Counted from the first letter of the stretch, positions 7,286 through 15,898 are shown. The stretch is 64,000 nt of DNA from Oleiharenicola sp. (GCA_025363455.1 JANYDW010000037.1:1-64000); one strand, 5' to 3'. The notes: generated by a model not told the origin, from the sequence alone. Program-made: numbers and translations.

Positions 7286-8428
7286 TCAGTAACGGCTGGA
7301 AATATCCAGGGAGAAACCCTGGCTGTCATAGTCAGCCCGGCTGACTGACGACCAATTCTTGATATAATTGTAGGCGGCACCCATCTGCAGGTGTTCGTTC
7401 ATCCGATAACGCATGCCCAGATCCCAGCTGAAGAACGTGTCGCGCCGGCCGGTGTCCGCCAGATCCTGAAAATGATTCACCCCGGTGGAAAGCGTCCCGT
7501 TGAAGTCGACCTTGCGCGAATAAGCGTACGTCGCATGGAGCGCCGCGCTGGACGAGTCGACCGTGGCGCCCGTGGCGATTGTACTGAAGTCGCGGTTGAG
7601 GCTCAGCGCGAGGCGGACCTTGCGGGTCAGCGGCCAGTTGAGTGAGCCCGAAGCGTTGAACTGGTTGAACCGGCCACTGCCCGTGCCGCTGAGCTCGCGA
7701 ATCTGGTAGCCGAAGCGAAGGGTGCCGGACATCTTCGAGAACAACCCGCCCGTGGCGCCGATGTTGAACCAGTTGTCCACGGACCGGCCGTCGATCGAAG
7801 TGGTGGCCACCCGGAGGCGGTAGCCGGCGAGCAGGTCGAGCTTCGAGGTGTAGACGTAATACAGGTCCACGCCCTCACTGAAGTCCGAGTAGTTAACGAG
7901 GGCCTGGCTCTGGCTGTAGGTGCGGCGAATGTACCCGGTGTCCGAAGTGGTGTAGAACTTCTCGTTGATCGGGTACTTGATGTTCAGCCCCACGGGGTAA
8001 TTCCAGGAGCTGGTGCGGAGGTTCACCGCACTATCGGAGCGGGTCTCGCGGAAGACGTGGACGTTCAGCGAGCCAGTCGTCCGCCCCGTGCTCTTCGTGA
8101 ATTCGAGCGAGAAATTGGGGTTGAGGGTATTTTCATCCCGGAATTTCCCGTAGCGGACAAAATCGATCTTGGCCGTGGAGTCCACGGAGATGATGCCCGC
8201 GCGGCGTTGATACTCGGCGCCCACTTGCGCCGTCATGGTGTAGTCGCTACGGGCTTCGGCTTCGGCAAAGACGTTGCTGCTGTAGGCGTAGGTGACGCCG
8301 CCAAAGGCAAAGACCTGGTTGCGCGTGCCGTCGAGATTCAGCAGCGCGCCCGCAGGCGGCACCCCGATCGCCAGCAGGCAGGCCAACAGGAGGCTCCGGA
8401 GGAGGGCGGTGCGGAGGACAGGCGGCAT
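7286..8428 (-). CDS. Outer-membrane beta-barrel protein of the exopolysaccharide cluster
   Basis: A 380-residue protein with an N-terminal signal sequence (LLRSLLLACLLAIGVPPAGALL). Many alternating hydrophobic and polar strands follow (for example YAYSSNVFAEAEARSDYTMT, DLLAGYRLRVATTS and GTLRFGYQIREL). The protein ends in DISSRY, a terminal aromatic residue as expected for BAM-assembled barrels. It resembles the outer-membrane beta-barrel proteins found next to Wza/Wzc-like genes. It may be the outer-membrane pore for the polymer or an anchor for the exporter. It lies 9 bases from the exporter gene and 9 bases from the FecR gene, so the four genes form one transcription unit. Confidence 0.8.
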   Translation of the reverse strand: MPPVLRTALLRSLLLACLLAIGVPPAGALLNLDGTRNQVFAFGGVTYAYSSNVFAEAEARSDYTMTAQVGAEYQRRAGIISVDSTAKIDFVRYGKFRDENTLNPNFSLEFTKSTGRTTGSLNVHVFRETRSDSAVNLRTSSWNYPVGLNIKYPINEKFYTTSDTGYIRRTYSQSQALVNYSDFSEGVDLYYVYTSKLDLLAGYRLRVATTSIDGRSVDNWFNIGATGGLFSKMSGTLRFGYQIRELSGTGSGRFNQFNASGSLNWPLTRKVRLALSLNRDFSTIATGATVDSSSAALHATYAYSRKVDFNGTLSTGVNHFQDLADTGRRDTFFSWDLGMRYRMNEHLQMGAAYNYIKNWSSVSRADYDSQGFSLDISSRY

Positions 8429-8436
8429 GTTGAATC

Positions 8437-9351
8437 CTACGTGCCCGGCAGCCGGTCGGGGCTGATCACAATGTTAGTCGGAGGATTTTGCGGTACGGTG
8501 GGCTTGGCCACGATTTCCTGGGGGGCGCCCGCACCAGCGGCTTCGCCCTCGACCGGACTGCCGGCGGATCCGGCCTGCTCCAGGCCGGCGTCGGCCAGTT
8601 TTTCAATGGCTTCAAAGGTGACGGATTTCCGGGCATTGCAGGCCATGGCCGTGCGGTCATCAGCAACGACCAATGCACTGCGCGGGATGGGTTCGATGGT
8701 GATGACGGGATCCAAACCCGGCGCGGCTGCCCGGCGGACGGTGGCGCGTTCCCCCGCGCGCAGAATCTGCCCGCTGACATCCTTGGGCCCGTGGCGGACG
8801 GTGAGATCCCCCTCAAGCAGATCGATGATCGTCTCGGTGGCACTGGCTTCGATCACGAGCCGCCCGCCGCGGATGTTGATCGTGGCCAGCGGGGTGCTGT
8901 AAAGCATGGCGCTACCGGAGATCAGTTGGCTGGTACACAGGCCAACGGCGCCACGCGAGATGAAGACTTCGCTTTGGGAAACGGAAGGCTCGTAGGGCGA
9001 ATCCAGCTGGTTGTTGCGATTCGCGCGGAAGGGTTCTTGGGAAAAATGGTTGATCTCGATCCGGGTGTTTTCACCCACAAACATACCGGTCCCGTTGGAA
9101 TAGACGAGCGTGTCGTGGGAGTCGGCCTTGGTCTCGATGACGGTGCCCGGCGCATCAAACGCGGTGGCTTGGCGGATGGTGTAGATCTTGTCGCCGTTTT
9201 GGATTTCTGTCTGTCCCTTGGTTTCCGCCACATACAACTTGCTGACTGGACCCTTTTTCTTGCCAAGCTGCCGTTGGGCCAACGCGGTGGGTGAAGCGAC
9301 GGCAAGCACGAGCATGCCCACGAGAAGCAAACGAAGGGGTATGGTTTTCAT
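8437..9351 (-). CDS. FecR-domain secreted protein
   Basis: A 304-residue protein with a signal peptide (MKTIPLRLLLVGMLVLAVAS, cut near ALA-Q). The FecR fold covers about residues 45-200: GDKIYTIRQATAFDAPGTVIETKADSHDTLVYSNGTGM, then a beta-rich region, TPLATINIRGGRLVIEA and TIIDLLEGDLTVRHG. The C-terminal third is Ala/Gly/Pro-rich and probably disordered. It lacks the N-terminal cytoplasmic helix of FecR sigma regulators. This suits the class of periplasmic or secreted FecR proteins found near exopolysaccharide genes. It is the first gene of the cluster, so the promoter should lie in 9352-9480. Confidence 0.8.
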   Translation of the reverse strand: MKTIPLRLLLVGMLVLAVASPTALAQRQLGKKKGPVSKLYVAETKGQTEIQNGDKIYTIRQATAFDAPGTVIETKADSHDTLVYSNGTGMFVGENTRIEINHFSQEPFRANRNNQLDSPYEPSVSQSEVFISRGAVGLCTSQLISGSAMLYSTPLATINIRGGRLVIEASATETIIDLLEGDLTVRHGPKDVSGQILRAGERATVRRAAAPGLDPVITIEPIPRSALVVADDRTAMACNARKSVTFEAIEKLADAGLEQAGSAGSPVEGEAAGAGAPQEIVAKPTVPQNPPTNIVISPDRLPGT

Positions 9352-9480
9352 GGCCAGGTAATTATTAAACGGGTGAATTGGGCTGGCAAGGGAGCACTTT
9401 ATTTATACCTAGATTGAACTAGGGTGTTACACCTACCACAAGCCGAATTCTCGTTGGTTTACCGGTTTTTGCGTAAGTCA
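9352..9480. other. AT-rich intergenic region upstream of the exopolysaccharide operon
   Basis: This 129-base gap is clearly richer in A and T than its surroundings (for example TTTATTTATACC near 9399). It should hold the promoter for the FecR-first operon and the end of the leuS transcript. No hairpin with a T-run was found. Confidence 0.4.
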
Positions 9481-12084
9481 TTAGACCAGAAAGTTTATCA
9501 ATCTGCCTTTAACATAAATAGTCCGCTTGATGGGTTTTCCTGCCAGGTATGAACCGACCTTGGGATGCTGTTCGGCCATGCACTTCAGTACGTCTTCGGT
9601 GACTCCCGGTTCCACTTCCACGTCGCCCCGGTGCTTGCCGTTCACCTGGATGACTATGGTGATCGTGTTCGATAACAGTTTTGCGGCATCGTAAGTGGGC
9701 CAGGCAGACACGGCGACGGAACCGGTCTGTCCGAGTCGGGCCCACAGTTCCTCGGCCAGGTGAGGGGCGTAAGGAGCGAGGATGCGGAGGAAGTCGAGCA
9801 TCACGGCGCGCGGCACGGCCGGCTCCTTCTGGAGCGCGTTGCCGAGGATCATCATCTGGGAGATCGCCGTGTTGAACTTCAGCGCCTCGGTGTCCTCGCC
9901 AACTTTCTTGATCGTCTCGTGCAAAACTTTTTCTGCTTCGGGCGAAAGAGCGCCGCCATCGGAGATGCGCGGGTTGACCGCACCCTCGGCGTCGAGACAC
10001 TCGCGCCAGATCTTTTTCAGGAAGCGGTGCACGCCCTCGATGTTCTTTGTGTTCCAAGGCTTCATCGCCTCAAGCGGCCCGAGGAACATGAGGTAGAGGC
10101 GAAGGGAGTCCGTGCCGTAGGCGGCGATGATGTCGTCGGGGTTGACGACGTTGCCGCGACTCTTGGACATCTTGACGCCGTCCTCGCCGAGGATGATGCC
10201 TTGGTGGAAAAGTTTCTGGAACGGCTCGGGCTCCGCCACGACGCCGAGGTCGAACAGCACCTTGTGCCAGAAGCGTGCGTACAACAGGTGCAGCACGCTG
10301 TGTTCGGCACCACCGACATAGAGGTCGGGGCCCACCCAGTATTTCAGCGCGGCCGGACCCGCGATCGCGTCGGCATTTTGCGGGTCCATGAACCGAAGAT
10401 AATACCAGCAGGAGCCGGCCCATTGGGGCATGGTATTGGTCTCGCGTCGCGCGCGGATCCAGTTTTCGCCGGCCGGCTTCGGGGCGGACGCCGGCACGGC
10501 GGCGCCGGACACGACGTCGAGCCAGATTTCCAGCCAGGAGGTTTCGTTCGCCAGCGGGCTTTCGCCGTTGCCGCTCGGCAGGTACGATTGCACGTCGGGC
10601 AAAGTAAGCGGCAGGGCCGCGTCGGGCAGCGGCAGGGCAAAAAGCGTGACGCCATTCTCCGCGAAGGTGACGGGCTGCGCCGGCAGGTCGCGGCGCTTGG
10701 CCACCGCCAGCCGGTAGTTGGCCTCGCTCACCCACACGATCGGGAACGGCTCGCCCCAGTAACGCTGGCGCGAGAACAGCCAGTCGCGGATCTTGTAGTT
10801 GATCGTGCCCTTGCCAATGCCCTTGGCTGCGAGTGCAGCGGTGATTTTCTTTTTCGCCTCCGGCCAGGTGAGACCGTCGTAGCCGGGAGAGTTGATCAGC
10901 GTGCCATCACCCATGTAGGGCAGGGTATCGCTGCCGTCGGCCGCGGCGATCACGCGCGGGATCGGCAAATCGAATTGCTTCGCGAATTCGTAGTCCCGCT
11001 CGTCGTGCCCCGGCACGGCCATGATGGCGCCCGTGCCATAACCCATGAGCACATAGTCGGCGATCCAGATGGGGACGCGCGCGCCATTGACCGGATTGAT
11101 CGCGTAGCTGCCGGAGAAAACACCACTCTTGTCCTTGGCGAGGTCGGTGCGCTCGAGGTCGCTCTTGCGGGCGGCCTTCTTGCGGTAAGCCTCGACCGCT
11201 GCGTTGAACTCAGGCTTGGTCAATGCCGGCACCAGCGGATGCTCGGGCGCAATGACCATGTAAGTGCAGCCGAAGAGCGTGTCGGGCCGGGTGGTGAAAA
11301 TCTTCAGGTCCTGTAGGTCGGGGTTTATCCCCGACTGGTCGGGCGCAAAGCCCGACCCACAGTCGATCTTGAATACAACCTCGGCGCCCTCGCTGCGGCC
11401 GATCCAGGCCTCCTGCATGCGTTTGGTCGAGTCGGGCCAGTCGATGTGCTTGAGGCCATCGAGCAACTGCTCGGCGTAGGCCGTGATGCGGAGCACCCAC
11501 TGGCGTAGGTTGCGACGCTCGACCGGGAAGCCGCCGACCTCGGACTTGCCGTCGACAATTTCCTCGTTGGCCAGCACGGTGCGCAGTTCCGGACACCACC
11601 ACACCGGGCGTTCGTCCACGTAGGCGAGGCCTCTCTTGAAAAGCTGGAGGAAAATCCACTGCGTCCACCGAAAATATTTCGGATCTGTCGTGTCGACCTC
11701 GCGGTCCCAGTCGTAGGAGAAGCCCAGCGACTTGATCTGCCGGCGGAAATTCGTAATGTTATTCTGCGTGTTGGCGGCGGGATGCGTGCCGGTTTTGACC
11801 GCGTGCTGCTCAGCAGGCAGGCCAAAGGCGTCCCAGCCGATCGGGTGCAGGACATTGAAACCGCGGGCGCGCTTGTAGCGCGCGAGTATGTCCGTCGCCG
11901 TATAGCCCTCGGGGTGGCCAATATGCAGGCCCGCGCCGGACGGGTACGGGAACATGTCCAGCACGTAGTACTTGGGTTTGCTCGAGCCGTTTTCGGCCCG
12001 AAACGCCCTGGTTTTCTCCCAGATGCCCTGCCAATGGGGCTCGATCTTGAGGAACTCGTATTCTTTGCAGTTGGTCGCTGACAT
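9481..12084 (-). CDS. leuS: Leucyl-tRNA synthetase
   Basis: LeuRS charges tRNA-Leu and edits mischarged amino acids. The 867-residue protein is of normal length for bacterial LeuRS. The HIGH signature is in PSGAGLHIGHPEGYTATD and KMSKS is in GVKMSKSRGNVVNPDD. The editing domain carries FTTRPDTLFGCTYMVIAPEHP and the later GTGAIMAVPGHDERD motif. The C-terminal domain ends in GRLINFLV. Immediately before the T-rich editing motif the protein has an unusual segment, CGSGFAPDQSGINPDLQDL. It is encoded by a 50-bp palindromic repeat at 11312-11361 that also occurs between rpsP and trmD. The insertion keeps the frame, so the enzyme is presumably functional. Confidence 0.97.
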   Translation of the reverse strand: MSATNCKEYEFLKIEPHWQGIWEKTRAFRAENGSSKPKYYVLDMFPYPSGAGLHIGHPEGYTATDILARYKRARGFNVLHPIGWDAFGLPAEQHAVKTGTHPAANTQNNITNFRRQIKSLGFSYDWDREVDTTDPKYFRWTQWIFLQLFKRGLAYVDERPVWWCPELRTVLANEEIVDGKSEVGGFPVERRNLRQWVLRITAYAEQLLDGLKHIDWPDSTKRMQEAWIGRSEGAEVVFKIDCGSGFAPDQSGINPDLQDLKIFTTRPDTLFGCTYMVIAPEHPLVPALTKPEFNAAVEAYRKKAARKSDLERTDLAKDKSGVFSGSYAINPVNGARVPIWIADYVLMGYGTGAIMAVPGHDERDYEFAKQFDLPIPRVIAAADGSDTLPYMGDGTLINSPGYDGLTWPEAKKKITAALAAKGIGKGTINYKIRDWLFSRQRYWGEPFPIVWVSEANYRLAVAKRRDLPAQPVTFAENGVTLFALPLPDAALPLTLPDVQSYLPSGNGESPLANETSWLEIWLDVVSGAAVPASAPKPAGENWIRARRETNTMPQWAGSCWYYLRFMDPQNADAIAGPAALKYWVGPDLYVGGAEHSVLHLLYARFWHKVLFDLGVVAEPEPFQKLFHQGIILGEDGVKMSKSRGNVVNPDDIIAAYGTDSLRLYLMFLGPLEAMKPWNTKNIEGVHRFLKKIWRECLDAEGAVNPRISDGGALSPEAEKVLHETIKKVGEDTEALKFNTAISQMMILGNALQKEPAVPRAVMLDFLRILAPYAPHLAEELWARLGQTGSVAVSAWPTYDAAKLLSNTITIVIQVNGKHRGDVEVEPGVTEDVLKCMAEQHPKVGSYLAGKPIKRTIYVKGRLINFLV
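11312..11361. repeat. Palindromic repeat inserted in frame within leuS
   Basis: The repeat begins TGTAGGTCGGGGTTTATCCC and ends GCGCAAAGCCCGACCCACA. It matches the reverse complement of the rpsP-trmD intergenic copy (47806-47857) at all but about four substitutions and one missing C. That single-base difference may have been what restored the frame. It encodes about 17 residues in a loop just before the LeuRS editing motif TTRPDT. Confidence 0.9.
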
Positions 12085-12196
12085 TCTTTAAATCGGTCAC
12101 TGTGAGACATTCACCCAAGCGGTCAACCCTCCGAAGTCTCCTTTCCGTGTCTCTGTGATGGATATTTGCCGTCCAGTCGCCTAACCACTCCAGCGC

Positions 12197-12793
12197 ATGT
12201 TCACCGGAATCATCGAGGAAGTTGGTCAGGTCGTCGTCTTCGCCCCCGCGAAGGAGGCCTGGTCGCTGCAGCTGGCGGCCAAACTCGTGCCCTCAGACGT
12301 GGCCGTGGGCGATAGCGTCGCGGTCAACGGTTGTTGTCTGACCGTCACCCGTTTCGACGCCGGTCACCTCTGGTTCGATCTGCTGGAGGAATCCCGCCGG
12401 CTGACCAATTTCAACGAACTCAAGTCCGGGTCGGCCGTGAATCTGGAGCGCAGCCTGAAGCCGGAGAGCCGGCTGGGCGGACACTTCGTCTCGGGGCACA
12501 TCGATGCCCTGGGCCGCGTCGAGGTCTGCGAGGCGCGCGGCAAGGATTATTATCTGCGCGTGGCGGCTCCCGCCGGTTTTGGCCGCTACCTGGTCGGCAA
12601 GGGCTCGATCGCGATCGACGGCATTTCCCTCACGGTGGCGGAAGCGAATGGCGACTCGTTCGCGGTCTGGCTGATCCCGCATACCATGGCCGTGACAAAC
12701 CTGCCGGAAAAAAGGCCGGGCTCTGGCGTGAACCTGGAGTTCGATCTCCTCGCCAAGTATGTCGAGAAACTGTTGGCTGGCCGCCCTGCCTGA
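12197..12793 (+). CDS. ribE: Riboflavin synthase, alpha subunit
   Basis: This enzyme joins two 6,7-dimethyl-8-ribityllumazine molecules to form riboflavin. The 198-residue protein has two lumazine-binding repeats. The first begins MFTGIIEEVGQV and includes DSVAVNGCCLTVT and FDLLEESRRLTNF. The second includes GHFVSGHIDALGRV, YLVGKGSIAIDGISLTV and IPHTMAVTNL. All are standard family signatures. The ending (FDLLAKYVEKLL) is complete. The downstream glycosylase gene begins three bases after the stop and both are probably in one transcript. No FMN riboswitch is visible in the short upstream gap. Confidence 0.96.
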   Translation: MFTGIIEEVGQVVVFAPAKEAWSLQLAAKLVPSDVAVGDSVAVNGCCLTVTRFDAGHLWFDLLEESRRLTNFNELKSGSAVNLERSLKPESRLGGHFVSGHIDALGRVEVCEARGKDYYLRVAAPAGFGRYLVGKGSIAIDGISLTVAEANGDSFAVWLIPHTMAVTNLPEKRPGSGVNLEFDLLAKYVEKLLAGRPA

Positions 12794-12796
12794 CCC

Positions 12797-13741
12797 GTGA
12801 ACGTCCGCGATAAACTTCTCGCGCTCAACGAAGAGCTCCGCCGTCTCAAAGCCGAGGGCCGGCGCAGCGTGTCCGTGACGGACGAGAGCATCGCGGGGTT
12901 GCGGACAGCCATCGCGGGTGGCGCGGTCGTGAGGGTCGTTGATTCTCACGCAGCGGATACTGTTCCGGCATTTCCGCTGCATGCGCTCAGGGAAGAAGAA
13001 TCGGCGCCGGTCCGCGTGGCCGTCGTGGCACCCAAGCCGGCCGCTGCGACGCTGCCCGCGCCAGTCCCGATCAAGCTGCCCGAGGGCGACAAGCCAACGC
13101 GCTGGAACGCCCTGCGCGAGATCGTGGTCAACGACGCCACCTGCAAATCGCACGTCCATCCCGGCAAGCAGGTCGTCTTCGGCGTGGGCCACCTCGATGC
13201 CGCCGTTATGTTTGTCGGCGAGGCCCCGGGCGGAGACGAGGAAGATCAGGGCGAACCCTTTGTCGGCCGCGCCGGCCAGCTGCTTAACCGGATGATCAAG
13301 GCCATGGGCCTCGACCGCAGCCAGGTCTACATCGGAAACATCCTGAACTGGCGGCCGGAGATGGGCGCGCGCAATGCTGACGGCTCACAGACCGGCAACC
13401 GGCCGCCCACCGCCGAGGAGATGGCGTATTGCCTGCCGTACATCCGGGCGCAGATCGCGATCATCCAGCCCAAGGTGCTCGTCGCGCTTGGCAAGACCGC
13501 GGTGGACGGACTCCTGGGTGCCGATCGTTTCAAGTCCATGGCTGCGGCGCGTGGCTCGTGGCACGCCTATGCCGACACGCCCCTGCGGGCGACCTACCAC
13601 CCTTCGTATCTGCTCCGACAGGAGGGCCTCGTGTCCACGGCGGCGAAGAAGATCAAGCGGGACGCCTGGGAGGACATACTCGCCGTCATGGAGCGAGCCG
13701 CGATTCCGATCTCGGAAAAGCAGCGCAACTATTTCCTCTGA
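12797..13741 (+). CDS. Family 4-like uracil-DNA glycosylase lacking two Fe-S cysteines
   Basis: A GTG-started protein of 314 residues. The C-terminal 210 residues hold the glycosylase fold: FVGEAPGGDEEDQGEPFVG (motif 1), GQLLNRMIKAMGL, IGNILNWRP, VALGKTAVDGLLG and TYHPSYLLRQ (motif 2). Family 4 enzymes normally hold a 4Fe-4S cluster through CxxC, a Cys in the VVKCRPP-like strand and one further Cys. Here only two cysteines exist in the whole protein (TCKSHVHPG and AYCLPY). The second Cys of the pair is His and the strand Cys is replaced by Asn-Trp (NILNWRP). The N-terminal about 100 residues include an Ala/Pro-rich linker and a short helix. It follows ribE by three bases and overlaps opgG by one base (ATGA). 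Confidence 0.85.
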   Translation: MNVRDKLLALNEELRRLKAEGRRSVSVTDESIAGLRTAIAGGAVVRVVDSHAADTVPAFPLHALREEESAPVRVAVVAPKPAAATLPAPVPIKLPEGDKPTRWNALREIVVNDATCKSHVHPGKQVVFGVGHLDAAVMFVGEAPGGDEEDQGEPFVGRAGQLLNRMIKAMGLDRSQVYIGNILNWRPEMGARNADGSQTGNRPPTAEEMAYCLPYIRAQIAIIQPKVLVALGKTAVDGLLGADRFKSMAAARGSWHAYADTPLRATYHPSYLLRQEGLVSTAAKKIKRDAWEDILAVMERAAIPISEKQRNYFL

Positions 13742-15234
13742 TGAAACCTTTTCTTCTCCCGGTCCTCACCTGCCTGTTGCTCAACTTCCCACTGGGGGCG
13801 GCGGCGGCCGACTTTGACTTTGCCGCCCTGCAGGAGCGGGCCCGGACGATGGCGGCGGTGGACTATCGCGCTCCGGCGGTGCGCATGCCGGCCTGGATAC
13901 AGGCGCTGGATTACGATGCGCATCGCGCGATCTACTACGACCTGGCCCACGCCTGGTGGGCCAAGGAAAAACTTCCATTCCAGTTGCAGTTCTTTCATCC
14001 CGGCTGGTTGTTCAGGACGTCGATCCAGGTGCATGAACTCACGGCAGGTCGCGTGCACCCCATCAATTTTTCTCCGGAGCTTTTCAACTATGGCAGCAAT
14101 ACGCCCGGGGAAGTCCCTCCGGATCTGGGCTTCGCGGGCCTGCGGATCCATGGCCAACTCAATCAGCCCGGCGATGAGATCGCGGTGTTTTTGGGCGGCA
14201 GCTACTTCCGTTCCGTGGGCCGGGGCCAGCAATACGGACTTTCTGCCCGCGGTTTCACATTGAACAGCGGGGAACCGGGTGACGAGGAATTTCCCCGCTT
14301 CGAGGAATTTTGGGTGGAGCGCCCGGCCGTCGACGCCCAAACCATCACGGTATTCGCCCTGCTCAACAGCCCCAGCGTGACTGGCGCCTATCGTTTTGTC
14401 ATTCAGCCGGGCGACGTCACCGTCATGCACGTGAAGGCGGCACTGTATTTTCGCCGGATTCCGGCGGTCGTCGGCCTGGCGCCGCTGACCAGCATGTTCC
14501 TCCATGGGGAAAACACCGGCTGGTCCCGAGACGATTTTCGTCCCGAAGTGCATGATTCCGATGGTTTGCTTATGCACACGGGCACCGGGGAGTGGCTGTG
14601 GCGGCCGCTGACGAACCCGCCGAACGTGCAGGTAACCACCTTTCAAGAGCGCACGCCGCGTGGATTTGGCCTGATGCAGCGCGACCGGGATTTTACTCAT
14701 TACGATGATGTCGACGCCAACTATCATCACCGGCCGAATGCATGGGTCGAGCCGGTCGGTGATTGGGGACCAGGGGTGGTCCGTCTCCTGCAGTTCCATA
14801 CGATTGACGAGACGAACGACAATACGGTGGCGTGCTGGGTGCCGGCCGTGCCGCCGACGATCGGGAAACCGCTCGCCTTCGAATACCGCCTTCACTGGGC
14901 CGGAGCGCTTAAGGGCACGCCTCCGGCCGGGTGGGTCGCCGCCACCCGGCAGGGCGCAGTCCTGCACAAACCGGATCGCCGGCTGTTCGTCGTGGATTTC
15001 GCCGGCGTGACTCCGCCCAAGAAAAATGCAGGCGTCGAAATTAAACTGTGGGTCGGGCCGGGAGCCAAAGTCGTCCCGAGTCCCGGCGTGCGCTGGATTG
15101 AGCAGGCGAAAGTTTGGCGGGCCGCCTTTGAGTTGATTCCGGATGCCACGCGCGGGCCCGTCGAGATGCGTTGTTACCTGAGCCAGGACGACAACATTCT
15201 CACCGAGACATGGAGCCAACTCTGGAATCCTTGA
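13741..15234 (+). CDS. opgG: Glucan biosynthesis protein G (MdoG/OpgG)
   Basis: A periplasmic protein for osmoregulated periplasmic glucan assembly, 497 residues long. The start at 13741 gives a clean signal peptide (MKPFLLPVLTCLLLNFPLGAAAADFDF). The mature protein shows the MdoG beta-sandwich segments: LQFFHPGWLFRTSIQVHEL, NYGSNTPGEVPPDLGFAGLR, EIAVFLGGSYFRSVGRGQQYGLSARG, then PLTSMFLHGENTGW, EWLWRPLTNPP and GFGLMQRDRDFTHYDDVDANYHHRPNAWVEP near the C-terminal domain. It overlaps the glycosylase stop by one base. The polymerising glucosyltransferase OpgH lies two genes downstream. The opgG-opgH pairing is classical in Proteobacteria. Confidence 0.94.
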   Translation: MKPFLLPVLTCLLLNFPLGAAAADFDFAALQERARTMAAVDYRAPAVRMPAWIQALDYDAHRAIYYDLAHAWWAKEKLPFQLQFFHPGWLFRTSIQVHELTAGRVHPINFSPELFNYGSNTPGEVPPDLGFAGLRIHGQLNQPGDEIAVFLGGSYFRSVGRGQQYGLSARGFTLNSGEPGDEEFPRFEEFWVERPAVDAQTITVFALLNSPSVTGAYRFVIQPGDVTVMHVKAALYFRRIPAVVGLAPLTSMFLHGENTGWSRDDFRPEVHDSDGLLMHTGTGEWLWRPLTNPPNVQVTTFQERTPRGFGLMQRDRDFTHYDDVDANYHHRPNAWVEPVGDWGPGVVRLLQFHTIDETNDNTVACWVPAVPPTIGKPLAFEYRLHWAGALKGTPPAGWVAATRQGAVLHKPDRRLFVVDFAGVTPPKKNAGVEIKLWVGPGAKVVPSPGVRWIEQAKVWRAAFELIPDATRGPVEMRCYLSQDDNILTETWSQLWNP

Positions 15235-15797
15235 ACACGTTCCGGCCGCGCACGGGCACGGCGGACCAATGGAACGAGGCCTTCATCCGCGTGGAGGATT
15301 ACCTGCGCGCGCACCGGGTGCACAACCGGCTCCAGCAGATCACCATTCTCCAGCGGGTGCTCGCCCGCGCGGCGTTGCGTCACGAACGCGACACCACGCT
15401 CAACCCCACGACGCTGGCGGCCGAGGAGGTCGACCACATGATGGACGAGTGGTTTGGCGAGCTGCTCGGGGACAAGGCCCTGCCGCACGAACGCATCGCG
15501 GTCGAGGGTCGCGTGGCGCTGCACCTCAGTGACGGGGTGGAGCGCTGGCCCTATTCCTTCCTCGACGACCAGCATGTGCCGCCGGAGTTCGCGGAGGAAA
15601 TGCAGCGCCGTTCCATCCAGGCCGGTCCCGACATGACCGTCACCAGCATGGTGCCGCGCCCGATCGAGCTTGGGGCCCTGACCGAGGTGGCGGGCCAAAC
15701 CTTCGAACATATCGAGAAGTGGCCGATCCTGCGCGTGTCGCTGCTGTGGGCAGTCTTCCTGTCCGTGCTGGCGCTGGTTTTCTACGCGACAAGATGA
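15210..15797 (+). CDS. Unknown C-terminally membrane-anchored protein between opgG and opgH
   Basis: A 195-residue protein of no recognised family. The ATG at 15210 (MEPTLESLNTF) lies inside the opgG 3' end, so the genes overlap by 25 bases. The body is charged and probably helical (AFIRVEDYLRAHRVHNRLQQ, RVLARAALRHERDTTLNPTT). A more structured section follows (DEWFGELLGDKALPHERIAV, RWPYSFLDDQHVPPEFAEE). One membrane segment sits at the C-terminus (ILRVSLLWAVFLSVLALVFY), leaving most of the protein in the cytoplasm. Its overlap with opgG and position before opgH suggest a role with the inner-membrane glucosyltransferase, for example as an accessory subunit. That is inference only. Confidence 0.7.
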   Translation: MEPTLESLNTFRPRTGTADQWNEAFIRVEDYLRAHRVHNRLQQITILQRVLARAALRHERDTTLNPTTLAAEEVDHMMDEWFGELLGDKALPHERIAVEGRVALHLSDGVERWPYSFLDDQHVPPEFAEEMQRRSIQAGPDMTVTSMVPRPIELGALTEVAGQTFEHIEKWPILRVSLLWAVFLSVLALVFYATR

Positions 15798-15823
15798 AGA
15801 CCGGCGAAAACAAGCGGCGCGAA

Positions 15824-15898
15824 ATGTGGAAGGGGCTTTACGCCCCGACGGGATGTGTCGCGCGTCGAGCATATCGGGGCATAAAGCCCCTCCCACAT
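15824..15898. repeat. ATGTGGAAGGGGCTTTA palindromic repeat upstream of opgH
   Basis: A 75-bp palindrome begins ATGTGGAAGGGGCTTTACGC and ends GGCATAAAGCCCCTCCCACA. It separates the unknown gene from opgH and creates a false upstream ATG for opgH at 15826. Confidence 0.85.

Noticed and set aside
11281-11380. Possible frameshift or assembly error in leuS
   Set aside because: The frame stays open and the extra segment matches a repeat found elsewhere in the window, so it is an insertion and not an error.
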